DNA of 42,644 bases from Propionimicrobium sp963511305 (GCA_963511305.1 CAUPIJ010000015.1:1-42644), one strand, 5' to 3'; positions 8,224 to 17,166 are shown, numbered from the stretch's first letter. Numbers and translations are program-made. Notes: a model not told the origin generated them from the sequence alone.

Positions 8224-9179
8224 TGAACCCCGGCAGCTTCAGTGATGATCTGCATAGACCACCGCGTGATATTGGTGACGCGGTGGTCCACCTCACCGGC
8301 ACGACAATAATCAAAAAACGCGGCAATGACATGGTGCAAGTTATCGCTCGGACGTGCTGACGGGCCATCCAACCTCAAATCACGAGTGCCATCGCGGTCA
8401 ATGCGTTCAACTCGTGCGGGTTCTGCCACCGAGTCAATCAGCAGCGCGCCATCTTCACCCTCTATCACGCTTGGCCGCACCGACGACGTCACCTTAGAAT
8501 ACGTGCATTCCACAATAAACTCGTCATACGCCAACAGCAGGCTACCGCAGGCATCAAACCCGTTTGCTAACCGCACCGACTCTGACGACACCCGCAGCGG
8601 CTGCCCAAACAACAACAGCGCAGGTTGCAGACAGTACACGCCAATATCTGCCAGCGCAGAATTACCCATCGCCGGATCGAATGCTCGACGAATGACCCCA
8701 CGACGGAAATCGTCATACCGTGACGAATACTGATTCTTCTCGAACGCCACCCGTCGAATCGTTCCCAACGTGGGCAACTCATCAGCGATAAGCTGCCACG
8801 CCGGGTCCGAAACGGGACGTACCTCCTCCATCACAACGACCTCATGTTCTGCCGCAGCCGCCAGTATCTCCGCACACTGAGCAGATGTCACGCCAAGCGT
8901 CTTCTCACATAGCACATGCTTGCCCGCACTTATCGCAGCTAAAGCCTGCGAGTGGTGGGCACAGATAGGGCTCGCCAGATACACCGCATCAACGCGAGTA
9001 TCGGCCAGCAACGCGGACAACGAATCGTAGTGCGCTGGGAGCTCATGACGTTGCGCAAAGTCCGCGCCACGTTGCGCATCGCGCGAATACACGGCGATAG
9101 GCTCAGTTCCCGCGACCCGCCTAGAAGCCGTAACGAACCAGTCACTAATAAAATTAGTACCTACGATTCCGAACCGCAT
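8220..9179 (-). CDS. Gfo/Idh/MocA-family oxidoreductase
   Basis: This cytosolic NAD(P)-dependent sugar or polyol oxidoreductase has an N-terminal Rossmann fold starting FGIVGTNFISDWF. The family EK motif appears as CEKTLG, carrying the catalytic lysine. A C-terminal substrate domain includes DIGVYCLQPALLLFG. The variant EKT replaces the usual EKP. I prefer the ATG at 9179, which puts the glycine-rich loop at the N-terminus; an ATG two codons upstream is possible. The family includes 1,5-anhydrofructose reductase and inositol dehydrogenases. Within this island it may prepare or recycle the PTS substrate, but its specificity cannot be read from the sequence. Confidence 0.85.
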   Translation of the reverse strand: MRFGIVGTNFISDWFVTASRRVAGTEPIAVYSRDAQRGADFAQRHELPAHYDSLSALLADTRVDAVYLASPICAHHSQALAAISAGKHVLCEKTLGVTSAQCAEILAAAAEHEVVVMEEVRPVSDPAWQLIADELPTLGTIRRVAFEKNQYSSRYDDFRRGVIRRAFDPAMGNSALADIGVYCLQPALLLFGQPLRVSSESVRLANGFDACGSLLLAYDEFIVECTYSKVTSSVRPSVIEGEDGALLIDSVAEPARVERIDRDGTRDLRLDGPSARPSDNLHHVIAAFFDYCRAGEVDHRVTNITRWSMQIITEAAGVH

Positions 9180-9185
9180 CAACAC

Positions 9186-9296
9186 CCCGCCTCACACGTA
9201 TCACAATTGTATGCACACCTACTAGACTAGTGAATGGACTACTTAAAAGCATTTCGGTGCGGCAACACCGCCATTACTTTCTTAGACGAGGACTAA
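9186..9296. promoter_or_regulatory. Divergent regulatory region, oxidoreductase/gntR
   Basis: This short gap feeds the oxidoreductase gene leftward and gntR rightward. It contains the 11-base odd palindrome ACTAGACTAGT at 9221-9231, a candidate autoregulatory operator. GAGGA about 6 bases before ATG 9297 is the ribosome site of gntR. CTAGACNAG also occurs at 6197 and 13617, in the other two control regions of the island, but the string is also common in the coding sequence here. Confidence 0.4.
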
Positions 9297-10031
9297 ATGA
9301 CCAGCAGCGCACGCAAATCCACATCCAAGCAACCGCAATACCGACGTATTGAACAGTGGCTAGAGGAACAATGCAACGCGCTGCCCGCAGGCTCACCGCT
9401 ACCGTCTGAATCTCAGCTAGTGGAAACTTTCAAGGTCAGCCGAATGACCATCCGCAACGCTATGCAAGAACTAACCGCATCCGGACGGATCGAACGTCGC
9501 CAAGGACTCGGAACGTTCGTCGGCCCCAAAGAACTACACCGCAAGGACTCGGTACTCTTCTCTTTCACCGAAGAAATACAACAACGCGGCATGACTGCCA
9601 CCTCACGTCTGGTAGACAAACGCCAAGGCGTATTCCCAACCATATCCGTGCTGCTAAGCGAGCCATCCGACGCTTGGCTGATCTTCATTGACCGAATTCG
9701 GTTAGCGAACGACCGTCCCCTTGCTCGCGAACGCGTCTACCTACCCACCAAATATGCTGCCGTACTGGATTACGACCTAGAACAAGGGTCGCTCCACGCT
9801 GCACTACGCGAACTCGGGGTCGAATTCGGTAGTGCGAAAGGTACAGTCACCGCACGACTAGCTCATGATGACGATCTCGAGCTGCTTGACCTCCAAGCAC
9901 CTAGTGCCCTGCTGGTCGAAAGCCGGATCATACGGCAACCCACGGGCGCCCCGATCGAACACACCGAGACGGCATACATCGCCGACAAATGGGCAATTGA
10001 TACCCGCTCGTCGGTCGAAAGGTTCACCTAA
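9297..10031 (+). CDS. GntR-family regulator with UTRA domain (HutC type)
   Basis: Residues ~14-80 are the winged helix-turn-helix of GntR proteins (LPSESQLVETFKVSRMTIRN, then the wing GRIERRQGLGTFV). Residues ~95-240 form a UTRA ligand domain, with LARERVYLPTKYA and EHTETAYIADKW. HutC-type GntR proteins usually repress catabolic operons and release DNA on binding a sugar phosphate or related effector. Its location in the middle of the island, between the two PTS blocks, suggests that it controls the PTS, radical-enzyme and oxidoreductase genes. A good ribosome site precedes ATG 9297. The 3' end overlaps the convergent HAD gene by eight bases. Confidence 0.9.
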   Translation: MTSSARKSTSKQPQYRRIEQWLEEQCNALPAGSPLPSESQLVETFKVSRMTIRNAMQELTASGRIERRQGLGTFVGPKELHRKDSVLFSFTEEIQQRGMTATSRLVDKRQGVFPTISVLLSEPSDAWLIFIDRIRLANDRPLARERVYLPTKYAAVLDYDLEQGSLHAALRELGVEFGSAKGTVTARLAHDDDLELLDLQAPSALLVESRIIRQPTGAPIEHTETAYIADKWAIDTRSSVERFT

Positions 10032-10845
10032 CACCGAATTTTTCGATTACGTAGGCGACCCCATCCTCGTTATTACTGGGCGCTACAAAATCTGCGGCAG
10101 CCCGTAATTCGGGTACCGCGTTTGTGATGGCTGCGCCCATCCCAGCCGTCTGAACCAAGCTGAGATCATTATAGCTATCGCCAATACCGATCACGTCTGT
10201 CAGTTCCAGCCCCAGCTGGGGGACGATACGCGCCAGCGTTGCGCCCTTCGATACACCGATCGCCGTCACTTCCAAAAATGGCGGCTCCGATAACGCCGCC
10301 TCAATATCGTTCGCAAAGGCTGTGCGCAGGGCATCAACATCTGACTGCGGCACGTACGGTTCCTTTGTCAACAATAACTTATGAGTATGCGTGGTATCCC
10401 AATCAGTGATATCCGTCACCACCGCATAATCGTGCGCATTCTCTACGATCTCCTCCTTAGCCGGCGGATACGTCGGGTCCGTGGTGTAGGCACCATCTTC
10501 ATTAACACCAATCGGCACAAGGCCTAACCGGCAGGCATAACGCCAGACATCACGCACCGCCTCTGGGTCAATCGACTGCTCAAACAGCGTCTCGCTCGTG
10601 CCAGTCTCCACGTGCGCACCGTTACAACCGATCAGAATCGTGTCAGACAGATCAAAGTCAGATCGGGCCGCCGCCGCATATATTCCATGCACTGGACGAC
10701 CCGAACAAATCAGCAATATCCCGCCGGCAGCCTGAAAGGAATGGACGGCACGCTTCGTGGCCTGCGTCACCATACGGTCCGCATTGACGAAGGTGCCATC
10801 CCAATCTGAAGCGACGGCCCGAAAGTCACGCTTGGAGTGGCTCAC
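10024..10845 (-). CDS. Cof-type HAD-IIB family phosphatase
   Basis: The HAD nucleophile motif is SDWDGTFV near the N-terminus, motif II lies in LLICSGRP, and the metal-binding motif IV is GDSYNDLSLVQTAGMG. A cap domain sits between them, as in Cof/YbiV-type sugar phosphatases. The likely start is GTG 10845, whose GTGA overlaps the EIID stop codon, so it is translationally coupled as the last gene of the EII operon. A probable role is dephosphorylating excess sugar phosphate made by the PTS. E. coli ybiV, next to the ybiW radical enzyme, is a phosphatase of the same superfamily. Confidence 0.87.
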   Translation of the reverse strand: MSHSKRDFRAVASDWDGTFVNADRMVTQATKRAVHSFQAAGGILLICSGRPVHGIYAAAARSDFDLSDTILIGCNGAHVETGTSETLFEQSIDPEAVRDVWRYACRLGLVPIGVNEDGAYTTDPTYPPAKEEIVENAHDYAVVTDITDWDTTHTHKLLLTKEPYVPQSDVDALRTAFANDIEAALSEPPFLEVTAIGVSKGATLARIVPQLGLELTDVIGIGDSYNDLSLVQTAGMGAAITNAVPELRAAADFVAPSNNEDGVAYVIEKFGVR

Positions 10846-11732
10846 GGCACCATGATACCTAAGGCGTAGGCGACAATACCGAGCACAAACATCCCCATGA
10901 TGATCCACAGAGCATTCACGTTCTTCTTCAGTAGCCACATACACGCGAACGTCATCGCGAGCGGCACTAGACCCGGAAGCAAAGAATCCAGAATGTTTTG
11001 CACCGTTGTGATTTGTTCCACACCATCTTGGTCAGTGTATCGAGAAACGATGCCCGGAAAGTTCACGTTTGTCCACTTACTGACCAACGCACCCATGACA
11101 AGCAATCCGAGCACAGATGCGCCCGTCGTGATCCGCTTCAGCGAGAAACCGCCGACATCCGACATGAGATCAGTACCCTTGTCGTAGCCGAATTTTTGGC
11201 CATAGATACGTAAGAATAGCCGCACGGCAGACATACCGAAGAAGAAAATCAGCGGCCCCATCAGGTTACCCGTCAGCGCGAAGGACGCACCCAACGCACC
11301 AAGGACAGGACGCGCCGTCCCCCAGGTAATCGGGTCGCCAACCCCAGCCAGCGGCCCCATCAGACCGACTTTGACCGCAGTGATTGTTTGGTCATCAACT
11401 TCCTTGGTGCCCGATGCACGTTTGCGTTCCAACGAAGCAGTCACGCCGAGCACAAGTGAGCCCACCCACGGTTGCGTATTAAAAAATTCGAGATGACGTT
11501 GTAGCGCAGCGGCACGATCTTCTTTCGAGCGGTAGAACCGCTTGATCGCGGGCATGAGCGAGACGCAAAAACCCATGGCCTGCATCCGCTCGAAGTTGTA
11601 CGAACCTAGCCAAAAGAAAGAACGGATCATCATGCTGCGCTTATCGCGTGGCGTCAAATCAGGGGCGGTCTCAATATCAGTGCTTGCCGGTTCAATACCG
11701 GCCGTTACCTGTTCGATACTGTTATCAGTCAT
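10842..11732 (-). CDS. PTS mannose-family transporter subunit IID
   Basis: Membrane subunit IID pairs with IIC to form the sugar channel of mannose-family (ManXYZ-type) PTS. Family features are RSFFWLGSYNFERMQAMGFC, then MGPLAGVGDPITWGTARP and several C-terminal hydrophobic segments ending GMFVLGIVAYALGI. At 296 residues the length is normal. It follows the IIC gene with a 5-base gap and overlaps the HAD gene. The mannose family transports mannose, amino sugars, sorbose, fructose and related compounds, so the family alone does not name the substrate. Confidence 0.93.
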   Translation of the reverse strand: MTDNSIEQVTAGIEPASTDIETAPDLTPRDKRSMMIRSFFWLGSYNFERMQAMGFCVSLMPAIKRFYRSKEDRAAALQRHLEFFNTQPWVGSLVLGVTASLERKRASGTKEVDDQTITAVKVGLMGPLAGVGDPITWGTARPVLGALGASFALTGNLMGPLIFFFGMSAVRLFLRIYGQKFGYDKGTDLMSDVGGFSLKRITTGASVLGLLVMGALVSKWTNVNFPGIVSRYTDQDGVEQITTVQNILDSLLPGLVPLAMTFACMWLLKKNVNALWIIMGMFVLGIVAYALGIMVP

Positions 11733-11737
11733 TATTA

Positions 11738-12547
11738 TTACTCCAGTTCGTCATCATCGAAATTAGAAGCAGCAGATACCGTTGCGGGTACGGATGCCGG
11801 CTCAGTTTGCCGGTTGAACGACGGGGACAGCTGCACATATACCACTGCCAGACCAGCACCTAGGATACCTAGCCCGACCAGATTGAAATCGGGAATGAAA
11901 GCCGCCACCAGGAAGCCAATGAAGAAGAAGGGCATCAACGCACGTGCCTCCATCATGTTGATAACCATCGCGTAACCGACCACAACGATGAACCCGCCAG
12001 CAACCTGCAGCCCACCCGTTATTACGTCGGGAATAGCGTTAATCGCATTGATTACGACGTCCGTGCCAGCAATCGAGGCCACAATGACCGTCGGGATTGC
12101 GACCCGCAACCCCTGCAAGATCAGTGCAGAAAAGTGCATTGCTTCGATACCTCGGAAGTTCGCTTTTTTAGCAAACCCGTCCGCTCGGTGGGCAAAGAAC
12201 ACATTGATGGTACGAATGAAAATATTCAATGCTTGACCGGCAACTGCAAGCGGAATCGCCAACGCGATACCCTCTTGGACGCTCATACCACTTGCAATCA
12301 CAATCACGGTTGCGACGGTGGACGCGATCGCACAGTCTGGCGGCATTGCGGCCCCTATGACCATCCATCCTAAGGCGATAAGTTCGAGGCTCCCGCCTAA
12401 GATAATGCCGGTTTTGATATCACCGAGCACTAACCCCATCAAGGTGCAAGCGATAATGGGGCGGTGAAATTGGTGCTCGTCCATTACCGAACCCATCCCG
12501 GCAAGAAACGATACGAGAAAAACTAAAACGAGCGTGACCAGTCCCAT
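11738..12547 (-). CDS. PTS mannose-family transporter subunit IIC
   Basis: This integral membrane subunit has many hydrophobic helices and the family stretches HRPIIACTLMGLVLGDIKTG and GGSLELIALGWM near the N-terminus. It forms the translocation pathway with IID. The start ATG overlaps the last base of the IIB stop. The C-terminus ends in an acidic, non-membrane tail (NFDDDELE). The gene is the third of the minus-strand operon IIA-IIB-IIC-IID-HAD. Confidence 0.93.
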   Translation of the reverse strand: MGLVTLVLVFLVSFLAGMGSVMDEHQFHRPIIACTLMGLVLGDIKTGIILGGSLELIALGWMVIGAAMPPDCAIASTVATVIVIASGMSVQEGIALAIPLAVAGQALNIFIRTINVFFAHRADGFAKKANFRGIEAMHFSALILQGLRVAIPTVIVASIAGTDVVINAINAIPDVITGGLQVAGGFIVVVGYAMVINMMEARALMPFFFIGFLVAAFIPDFNLVGLGILGAGLAVVYVQLSPSFNRQTEPASVPATVSAASNFDDDELE

Positions 12548-13038
12548 CAGAGTAGACCTTTCTTGCTCAACACCTCGGCGACGTTGACGGGTGTGTCCTT
12601 TGGTAAAATCTGGATTGTGACCTTCACGCCACGCGACAGCAAGGTTTTGAGGGCCTCGATATCTTCTGGCCGCGCGAAGACGGCATCGCCAAGTTGAATT
12701 GCCCCAGTCTTGAAGGTGAGCCCACCCAGGTTGATCTCAGTGAGAGGTATCCCGGAATCTATCAGTTTGACGGCCTCGCCTGGGCTCTCCACGAGCAGCA
12801 TCACAGGCATAGTTTCATACTTCGGATTGTTGTAAACCCGAGCCGTCTTCGCCGTGGAGAGAACGTTGGCTTTGACGCCTGAAGGTGCGGCTTGCAGCAG
12901 TAACTGTTTACGCAAATCATCGGCTGCCGCTGCATCACCAGCGCAAATGATGGTTTCCACACCTCTCGCCTTGACCCAGTTGAGAGCAACTTGGCCGTGA
13001 ATGAGGCGTGAATCGATTCGGGTGAGTCTGATGTCCAT
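12547..13038 (-). CDS. PTS mannose-family subunit IIB
   Basis: Cytosolic phosphocarrier IIB receives phosphate from IIA on the His in IDSRLIHGQVALNWVK (residue 14) and gives it to the sugar passing through IIC/IID. ETIICAGDAAAADDLRKQLL and the VKVTIQILPKD end also fit the family. At 163 residues it is a stand-alone IIB, unlike the fused IIAB of E. coli ManX. It overlaps the neighbouring genes on both sides by one base. Confidence 0.93.
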   Translation of the reverse strand: MDIRLTRIDSRLIHGQVALNWVKARGVETIICAGDAAAADDLRKQLLLQAAPSGVKANVLSTAKTARVYNNPKYETMPVMLLVESPGEAVKLIDSGIPLTEINLGGLTFKTGAIQLGDAVFARPEDIEALKTLLSRGVKVTIQILPKDTPVNVAEVLSKKGLL

Positions 13039-13466
13039 TAGATTTCGTCTCCTTCGTCATCGTCATGCGATGAGAGTTCTTGATAATTTGCGCGGAATGA
13101 CCGGATACTGTCTTTCGCAGTGCTTTCGGCTATGCCGACCAGAGTTGGGATGTCATCGATGGTTATGGCAGATGAGGCAACTTCAACTAGCATGCCCAGA
13201 TTGACGCCAGCGACGATGTCGGAATCGTCATGTTCTAACACCCAGCGTGCTGCGGCGTTGAAGGGACTGCCGCCGTAGATATCCACGAGGAACAGGGCGG
13301 GTTCACCTTCGCTTTCGGTTTCATATGCAGCCAGGAGGTTTTCAACTCCTTGCCCGGGATGAAAAGTTACCGCTCTGACGGTGGGCATAGCGCCCATAAT
13401 TAGTTCTGCAGAGCTCACTATGGCTTCAGCGAGATGCCCATGAGCCGCCACGATGATTCGTGTCAC
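13038..13466 (-). CDS. PTS mannose-family subunit IIA
   Basis: IIA is phosphorylated by HPr on the histidine of IIVAAHGHLAEA (residue 9). The second family motif FLVDIYGGSPFNAA is present. The protein ends in an acidic tail (SSHDDDEGDEI). I place the start at GTG 13466, since AAAGGGG lies six bases upstream and the active His then falls near residue 10, as in the family; a further in-frame codon at 13493 would lack this support. First gene of the EII operon and divergent from the glycyl-radical enzyme. Confidence 0.92.
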   Translation of the reverse strand: MTRIIVAAHGHLAEAIVSSAELIMGAMPTVRAVTFHPGQGVENLLAAYETESEGEPALFLVDIYGGSPFNAAARWVLEHDDSDIVAGVNLGMLVEVASSAITIDDIPTLVGIAESTAKDSIRSFRANYQELSSHDDDEGDEI

Positions 13467-13780
13467 TTTGTGCCCCTTTCGGTACGTCAGCAACCGTCTC
13501 TACTCTGAGAAGGTCAACTTAGTAGTACATGAATATACATCATAGATACCTAGATGGCGCAAGCGGAGTCAAATAATTCAACTAAACCGCACATTAGGCC
13601 CACATAAAGCACCTGACTAGACGAGAATTATGCAGTTGAACGCCGCCATAAACCGTCTAAAGCACAATAAAAGTTTATCCTTGCAGCTCCACTTGTATGT
13701 ACATGCATTTATCTGTTATCGTCATATCTCGGAACGATTCAAAGCTGAATCCCATAAACAACATCGGTAAGGAATCGCCA
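13467..13780. promoter_or_regulatory. Divergent control region, EII operon / glycyl-radical operon
   Basis: This 314-base gap must hold promoters for both operons. TGTATGTACATGCA at 13694-13707 is a near-perfect dyad (12 of 14 positions) about 75 bases before the radical-enzyme start and is a candidate operator. CTAGACGAG at 13617-13625 resembles strings in the other two control regions of the island. AAGGAA before ATG 13781 is a ribosome site. I see no gene here and no unambiguous -35/-10 pair. Confidence 0.45.
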
Positions 13781-16225
13781 ATGATAACCATCGCAGCAAG
13801 CAAAACCTCCCCGCTGCTGGGAATGAACCTTGACGTAGAACAGATCAACCTCCCCCGGATCGAACGACTGCGCGCCAAGATGCAAGACCGAGTAGCGTCA
13901 CTGTGCAGCGAACGCGCATTGATTTATACCCGCGTATTTCAGGAACATGCCAACGAACCGTTTATGAAACGCAAAGCCCTTAGCTTTGCCGCCACCGTGC
14001 GCGAGATGACGGTCTACGTCGAACCCGACTCCCTCGTCTTCGGCAATCAAGCCTCTCGCAACTTCGCTGCCCCTATTTTCCCGGAATACTCAATCGACTG
14101 GGTGGTGGACGAGCTTGACGACTTTGCGCTACGAACCGGCGATTCCTTTCAAGTGTCAGACCAAGTCAAAGCTGATATCCGATCAATCCACGACTTTTGG
14201 CATGGAAATACCCACGAAGACCAAGTAAATCGGACGATCACCGACGAGATCCTCACCACACAAAAACAAGGTCTGATTCATCGGGGCGGTATCTCGAACG
14301 CTGGTGACGGACACATCATCCCTAACCATGAGAAATTGTTCTCCCTTGGGTACCGGGGCTTGGTTCGTGAGATGGAGAAACGGCTAGCAAAAACAGACGT
14401 CGACGATCACCAACGTCTGTTCTATGAGTGCAGCATCATTTGTCTGGAAGCCGCATTGGATTACATCAAGCGTTACGGACCGATCCTGCGCGACATGGCC
14501 ACCAAAACTACCGACGAATCCCGTCGGTCAGAGTTGCTCATGATGGCTCGAACCAGCGACACACTGCTGGAAGGCCCCATCACCACCTTCTACGAAGGCA
14601 TCATGGCAACCTACTTCACACACGTCCTGCAGATGATTGAATCCAACGGGCACTCCTTCTGTTACGGCCGGTTCGACCAGTACATGATCGACTTGTACGA
14701 ACAAGACCTCGCTGCCGGACGGATCACGCCAGAATCCGCTCTGGAACTAATTACGCACTTCTTCATCATGAACAGTTCCCAAAACAAAGTGCGTGGGTTC
14801 GGTCACACGAAGTTCTCCCAGGGCTACCCGCTCTACAGCAACCTTATGGTGGGCGGCTACCGCCCCGACGGCGTTGACGGCACCAATGCGCTGTCGTACT
14901 TGTGCATTGAGGCGATGAACCTGTGCCGACTAGCAGAACCAAACTTCTCTATGCGCTATAACCGAGACACACCACGCGATCTGGTGCGTCTTGCCGCACG
15001 ATTGATCCGCACTGGCTGTGGCATGCCGTCCATGTTCAACGATCACGTCGCCGTAAAAGGACTAACGGACTTAGGGATACCAGCCGAAGACGCGCTCGAC
15101 TATGCCGCAATCGGCTGCGTAGAGACCGGAGTACAAGGCAAATACGGCCACCGAGCCACCGGTATGACGTACGTTAACTGGGGCAAAATGCTTGAGCTGT
15201 TGCTCAACAACGGCACCGATCCCAACACGGGTATCCAGATGGTGAGCCTCAACGGGTCATCCGGAACCGACATTGATTTCGCGAGCTACGACGAGCTATG
15301 GGCCGGGTGGAAGAAACTACTACGCTACTACTCTGATCTGTCCGTAGAGTGCGACGCGATCTGCGACCGAAGCCTAGAAAAATACGACACTTCACCGTTT
15401 GCAAGCATCCTTGTTGATGATGCGCTCGAACTCGGAAAAACGCTGAAAGAGGGCGGCTGCCGGTACGACGTGATTTCTCAATCCAACATCGGCCCTAGCG
15501 TCGTCGGGAACAGCCTGGCTGTCATCAAGCATTTTGTGTTCGATGAAGGCAAATGGACGTTCGCACAGCTCAAGGCAGCGCTCGCCGACAACTGGAACTC
15601 ACCTGAATCGCAACGCATCTTGCGTGATGTCACCCGCTACCGAAAGTTCGGCAACGACAACGATGAAGTCGACTACATCGTCAAGGATGTCTTCGACTCT
15701 TACCTAGAGCTGCTCCCCGAATACAAGACGATACGTGCTGGACGTGGCCCGAAGGTCAGCTGTTACACGATGTCCACCTCCAATATCACGTCGTATGTCC
15801 CGAATGGGATGGTCGTCGGCGCGACACCGGATGGACGCCACGCGGGCGACCCGTTGAACGAAGGCTGTTCCCCTACGCAAGGCACAGACGTATCTGGGCC
15901 GATGGCACTTATCAACTCAGTGTCTAAGCTGCCGAACGACAAGGTAGCAGCCGGCCAATTGCTCAACACGCGATTCACTCCGATGACACTTGCTGGTGAC
16001 GAAGCCCTCGAAAAGTTTGTTGGATTTTTATACGCATCGCTAGAGAAGTCGATCTACCACAACCAATTCAACGTGATCGATTCCTCAGTGCTGCGCAAAG
16101 CCCAGCAGGAGCCTGAAAAGTACCGCAACTTGATCGTCCGAGTTGCTGGTTACTGCGCACAATTCGTTTCGCTAATGCCAGAAGCCCAAGAAGCCATTAT
16201 CGCCCGCACGGAGCAGGAATTGTGA
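13781..16225 (+). CDS. Glycyl-radical enzyme, dehydratase/lyase type (not a true PFL)
   Basis: This 814-residue enzyme is of the pyruvate-formate-lyase superfamily. The radical-storage motif RVAGY places the glycyl radical at about Gly790, 24 residues from the end. The active-site loop has GCVET (Cys about 446, Glu about 448). True pyruvate formate-lyase needs two adjacent cysteines, whereas Cys-x-Glu is the signature of eliminases such as glycerol and propanediol dehydratase. The GHIIP histidine near residue 178 matches a dehydratase active-site His. The loop GKYGHRATGMTYVNWGK differs from the GWHDA-type loop of glycerol dehydratase and recalls the YbiW/PflD branch. Start ATG 13781 follows AAGGAA. 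The activase gene overlaps its stop. Substrate is unknown; a sugar-alcohol or anhydrosugar phosphate is inferred from context. Confidence 0.9.
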   Translation: MITIAASKTSPLLGMNLDVEQINLPRIERLRAKMQDRVASLCSERALIYTRVFQEHANEPFMKRKALSFAATVREMTVYVEPDSLVFGNQASRNFAAPIFPEYSIDWVVDELDDFALRTGDSFQVSDQVKADIRSIHDFWHGNTHEDQVNRTITDEILTTQKQGLIHRGGISNAGDGHIIPNHEKLFSLGYRGLVREMEKRLAKTDVDDHQRLFYECSIICLEAALDYIKRYGPILRDMATKTTDESRRSELLMMARTSDTLLEGPITTFYEGIMATYFTHVLQMIESNGHSFCYGRFDQYMIDLYEQDLAAGRITPESALELITHFFIMNSSQNKVRGFGHTKFSQGYPLYSNLMVGGYRPDGVDGTNALSYLCIEAMNLCRLAEPNFSMRYNRDTPRDLVRLAARLIRTGCGMPSMFNDHVAVKGLTDLGIPAEDALDYAAIGCVETGVQGKYGHRATGMTYVNWGKMLELLLNNGTDPNTGIQMVSLNGSSGTDIDFASYDELWAGWKKLLRYYSDLSVECDAICDRSLEKYDTSPFASILVDDALELGKTLKEGGCRYDVISQSNIGPSVVGNSLAVIKHFVFDEGKWTFAQLKAALADNWNSPESQRILRDVTRYRKFGNDNDEVDYIVKDVFDSYLELLPEYKTIRAGRGPKVSCYTMSTSNITSYVPNGMVVGATPDGRHAGDPLNEGCSPTQGTDVSGPMALINSVSKLPNDKVAAGQLLNTRFTPMTLAGDEALEKFVGFLYASLEKSIYHNQFNVIDSSVLRKAQQEPEKYRNLIVRVAGYCAQFVSLMPEAQEAIIARTEQEL

Positions 16226-17142
16226 CCATCGGACTGATCGGATCTATCCAGGATTACAGCACCAAAGACGGTCCCGGATTACGTACCACCGTATTTATGA
16301 AAGGCTGCAACCTGGCATGTAAGTGGTGCTCGAACCCGGAGCTGATCTCTTTCGACGAAACCGAGGTGTTCTTCTTCCCCGAACGAATCAAGGACGTCGA
16401 GATGGCGATCCGTGAAAACGAAGGGGCGCTCGTCCACGATGAAACTGGTTGGCGATTCTCGCGCGCCACACAACCACCCGTGGCGGAGCTCCTGGAACGT
16501 AACACGCAAATCATTTTCGATTCCGTAGCACAGCGTATGACGGTCGATGAATGCGTAGATCGATTGCTACGAAATCGGGCATTTTACGACGCATCGGATG
16601 GGGGTGTGACGTTTTCCGGGGGTGAGGCGATGATTCAAGTGGAATTCGTCCGCGACTGTTTGCTGCGTCTCCATGAGGCGGGAGTCCATACCGCCATAGA
16701 CACAGCCGGGATGGTTCCCTGGGCCTACTTTAAGCAAGTTATTGACTATACGGATCTGTTTCTGTATGACATCAAAGCGATTAACGAAGATATTCACTTG
16801 AACGGCACCAAAGCGGGTAACCGTCGAATTTTAGAGAATGCCCGACGACTAGCCCAAGCGGGTGCCGCGATGTGGGTACGTCTAGTTCTCGTCCCCGGCT
16901 ACAACGACGATTGGGACGATTTTCGGCAGCGAATCAAATTCGCAGCCGAGCTGGGGGGCGCCGTAGGTCGCGTCGACATCCTCGGCTATCACACTCTAGG
17001 CGTTGGAAAATACCACCGCCTAGGAAAGGGTTACGGGTTGGACAAAACTGCCGACCTGGACCAATCCCTGATCGACAAAGCCCTCCAGTTAGGTCGATCC
17101 TTGGGTCTCAATATCCACTATGAACCAGGTATTCACGCCTGA
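16222..17142 (+). CDS. Glycyl-radical enzyme activase (radical SAM)
   Basis: This enzyme reductively cleaves S-adenosylmethionine to install the glycyl radical on the partner encoded just upstream. The radical-SAM cluster motif is CNLACKWC (Cys29, Cys33, Cys36), followed by SNPE. GGVTFSGGEAM and YDIKAIN also match the family. Most activases of dehydratase-type enzymes carry a ferredoxin-like insert with two extra 4Fe-4S clusters after the SAM motif. Here an insert of ~75 residues is present but contains no cysteine, so it cannot bind clusters. GTG 16222 overlaps the stop of the radical enzyme, indicating tight coupling. Confidence 0.92.
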   Translation: MTIGLIGSIQDYSTKDGPGLRTTVFMKGCNLACKWCSNPELISFDETEVFFFPERIKDVEMAIRENEGALVHDETGWRFSRATQPPVAELLERNTQIIFDSVAQRMTVDECVDRLLRNRAFYDASDGGVTFSGGEAMIQVEFVRDCLLRLHEAGVHTAIDTAGMVPWAYFKQVIDYTDLFLYDIKAINEDIHLNGTKAGNRRILENARRLAQAGAAMWVRLVLVPGYNDDWDDFRQRIKFAAELGGAVGRVDILGYHTLGVGKYHRLGKGYGLDKTADLDQSLIDKALQLGRSLGLNIHYEPGIHA

Positions 17143-17166
17143 CGCATTACACAAAAGGAGACAAAC

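Noticed and set aside
13781..16225. Annotation as pyruvate formate-lyase
   Set aside because: PFL requires two adjacent active-site cysteines; this protein has GCVET, the eliminase-type signature.
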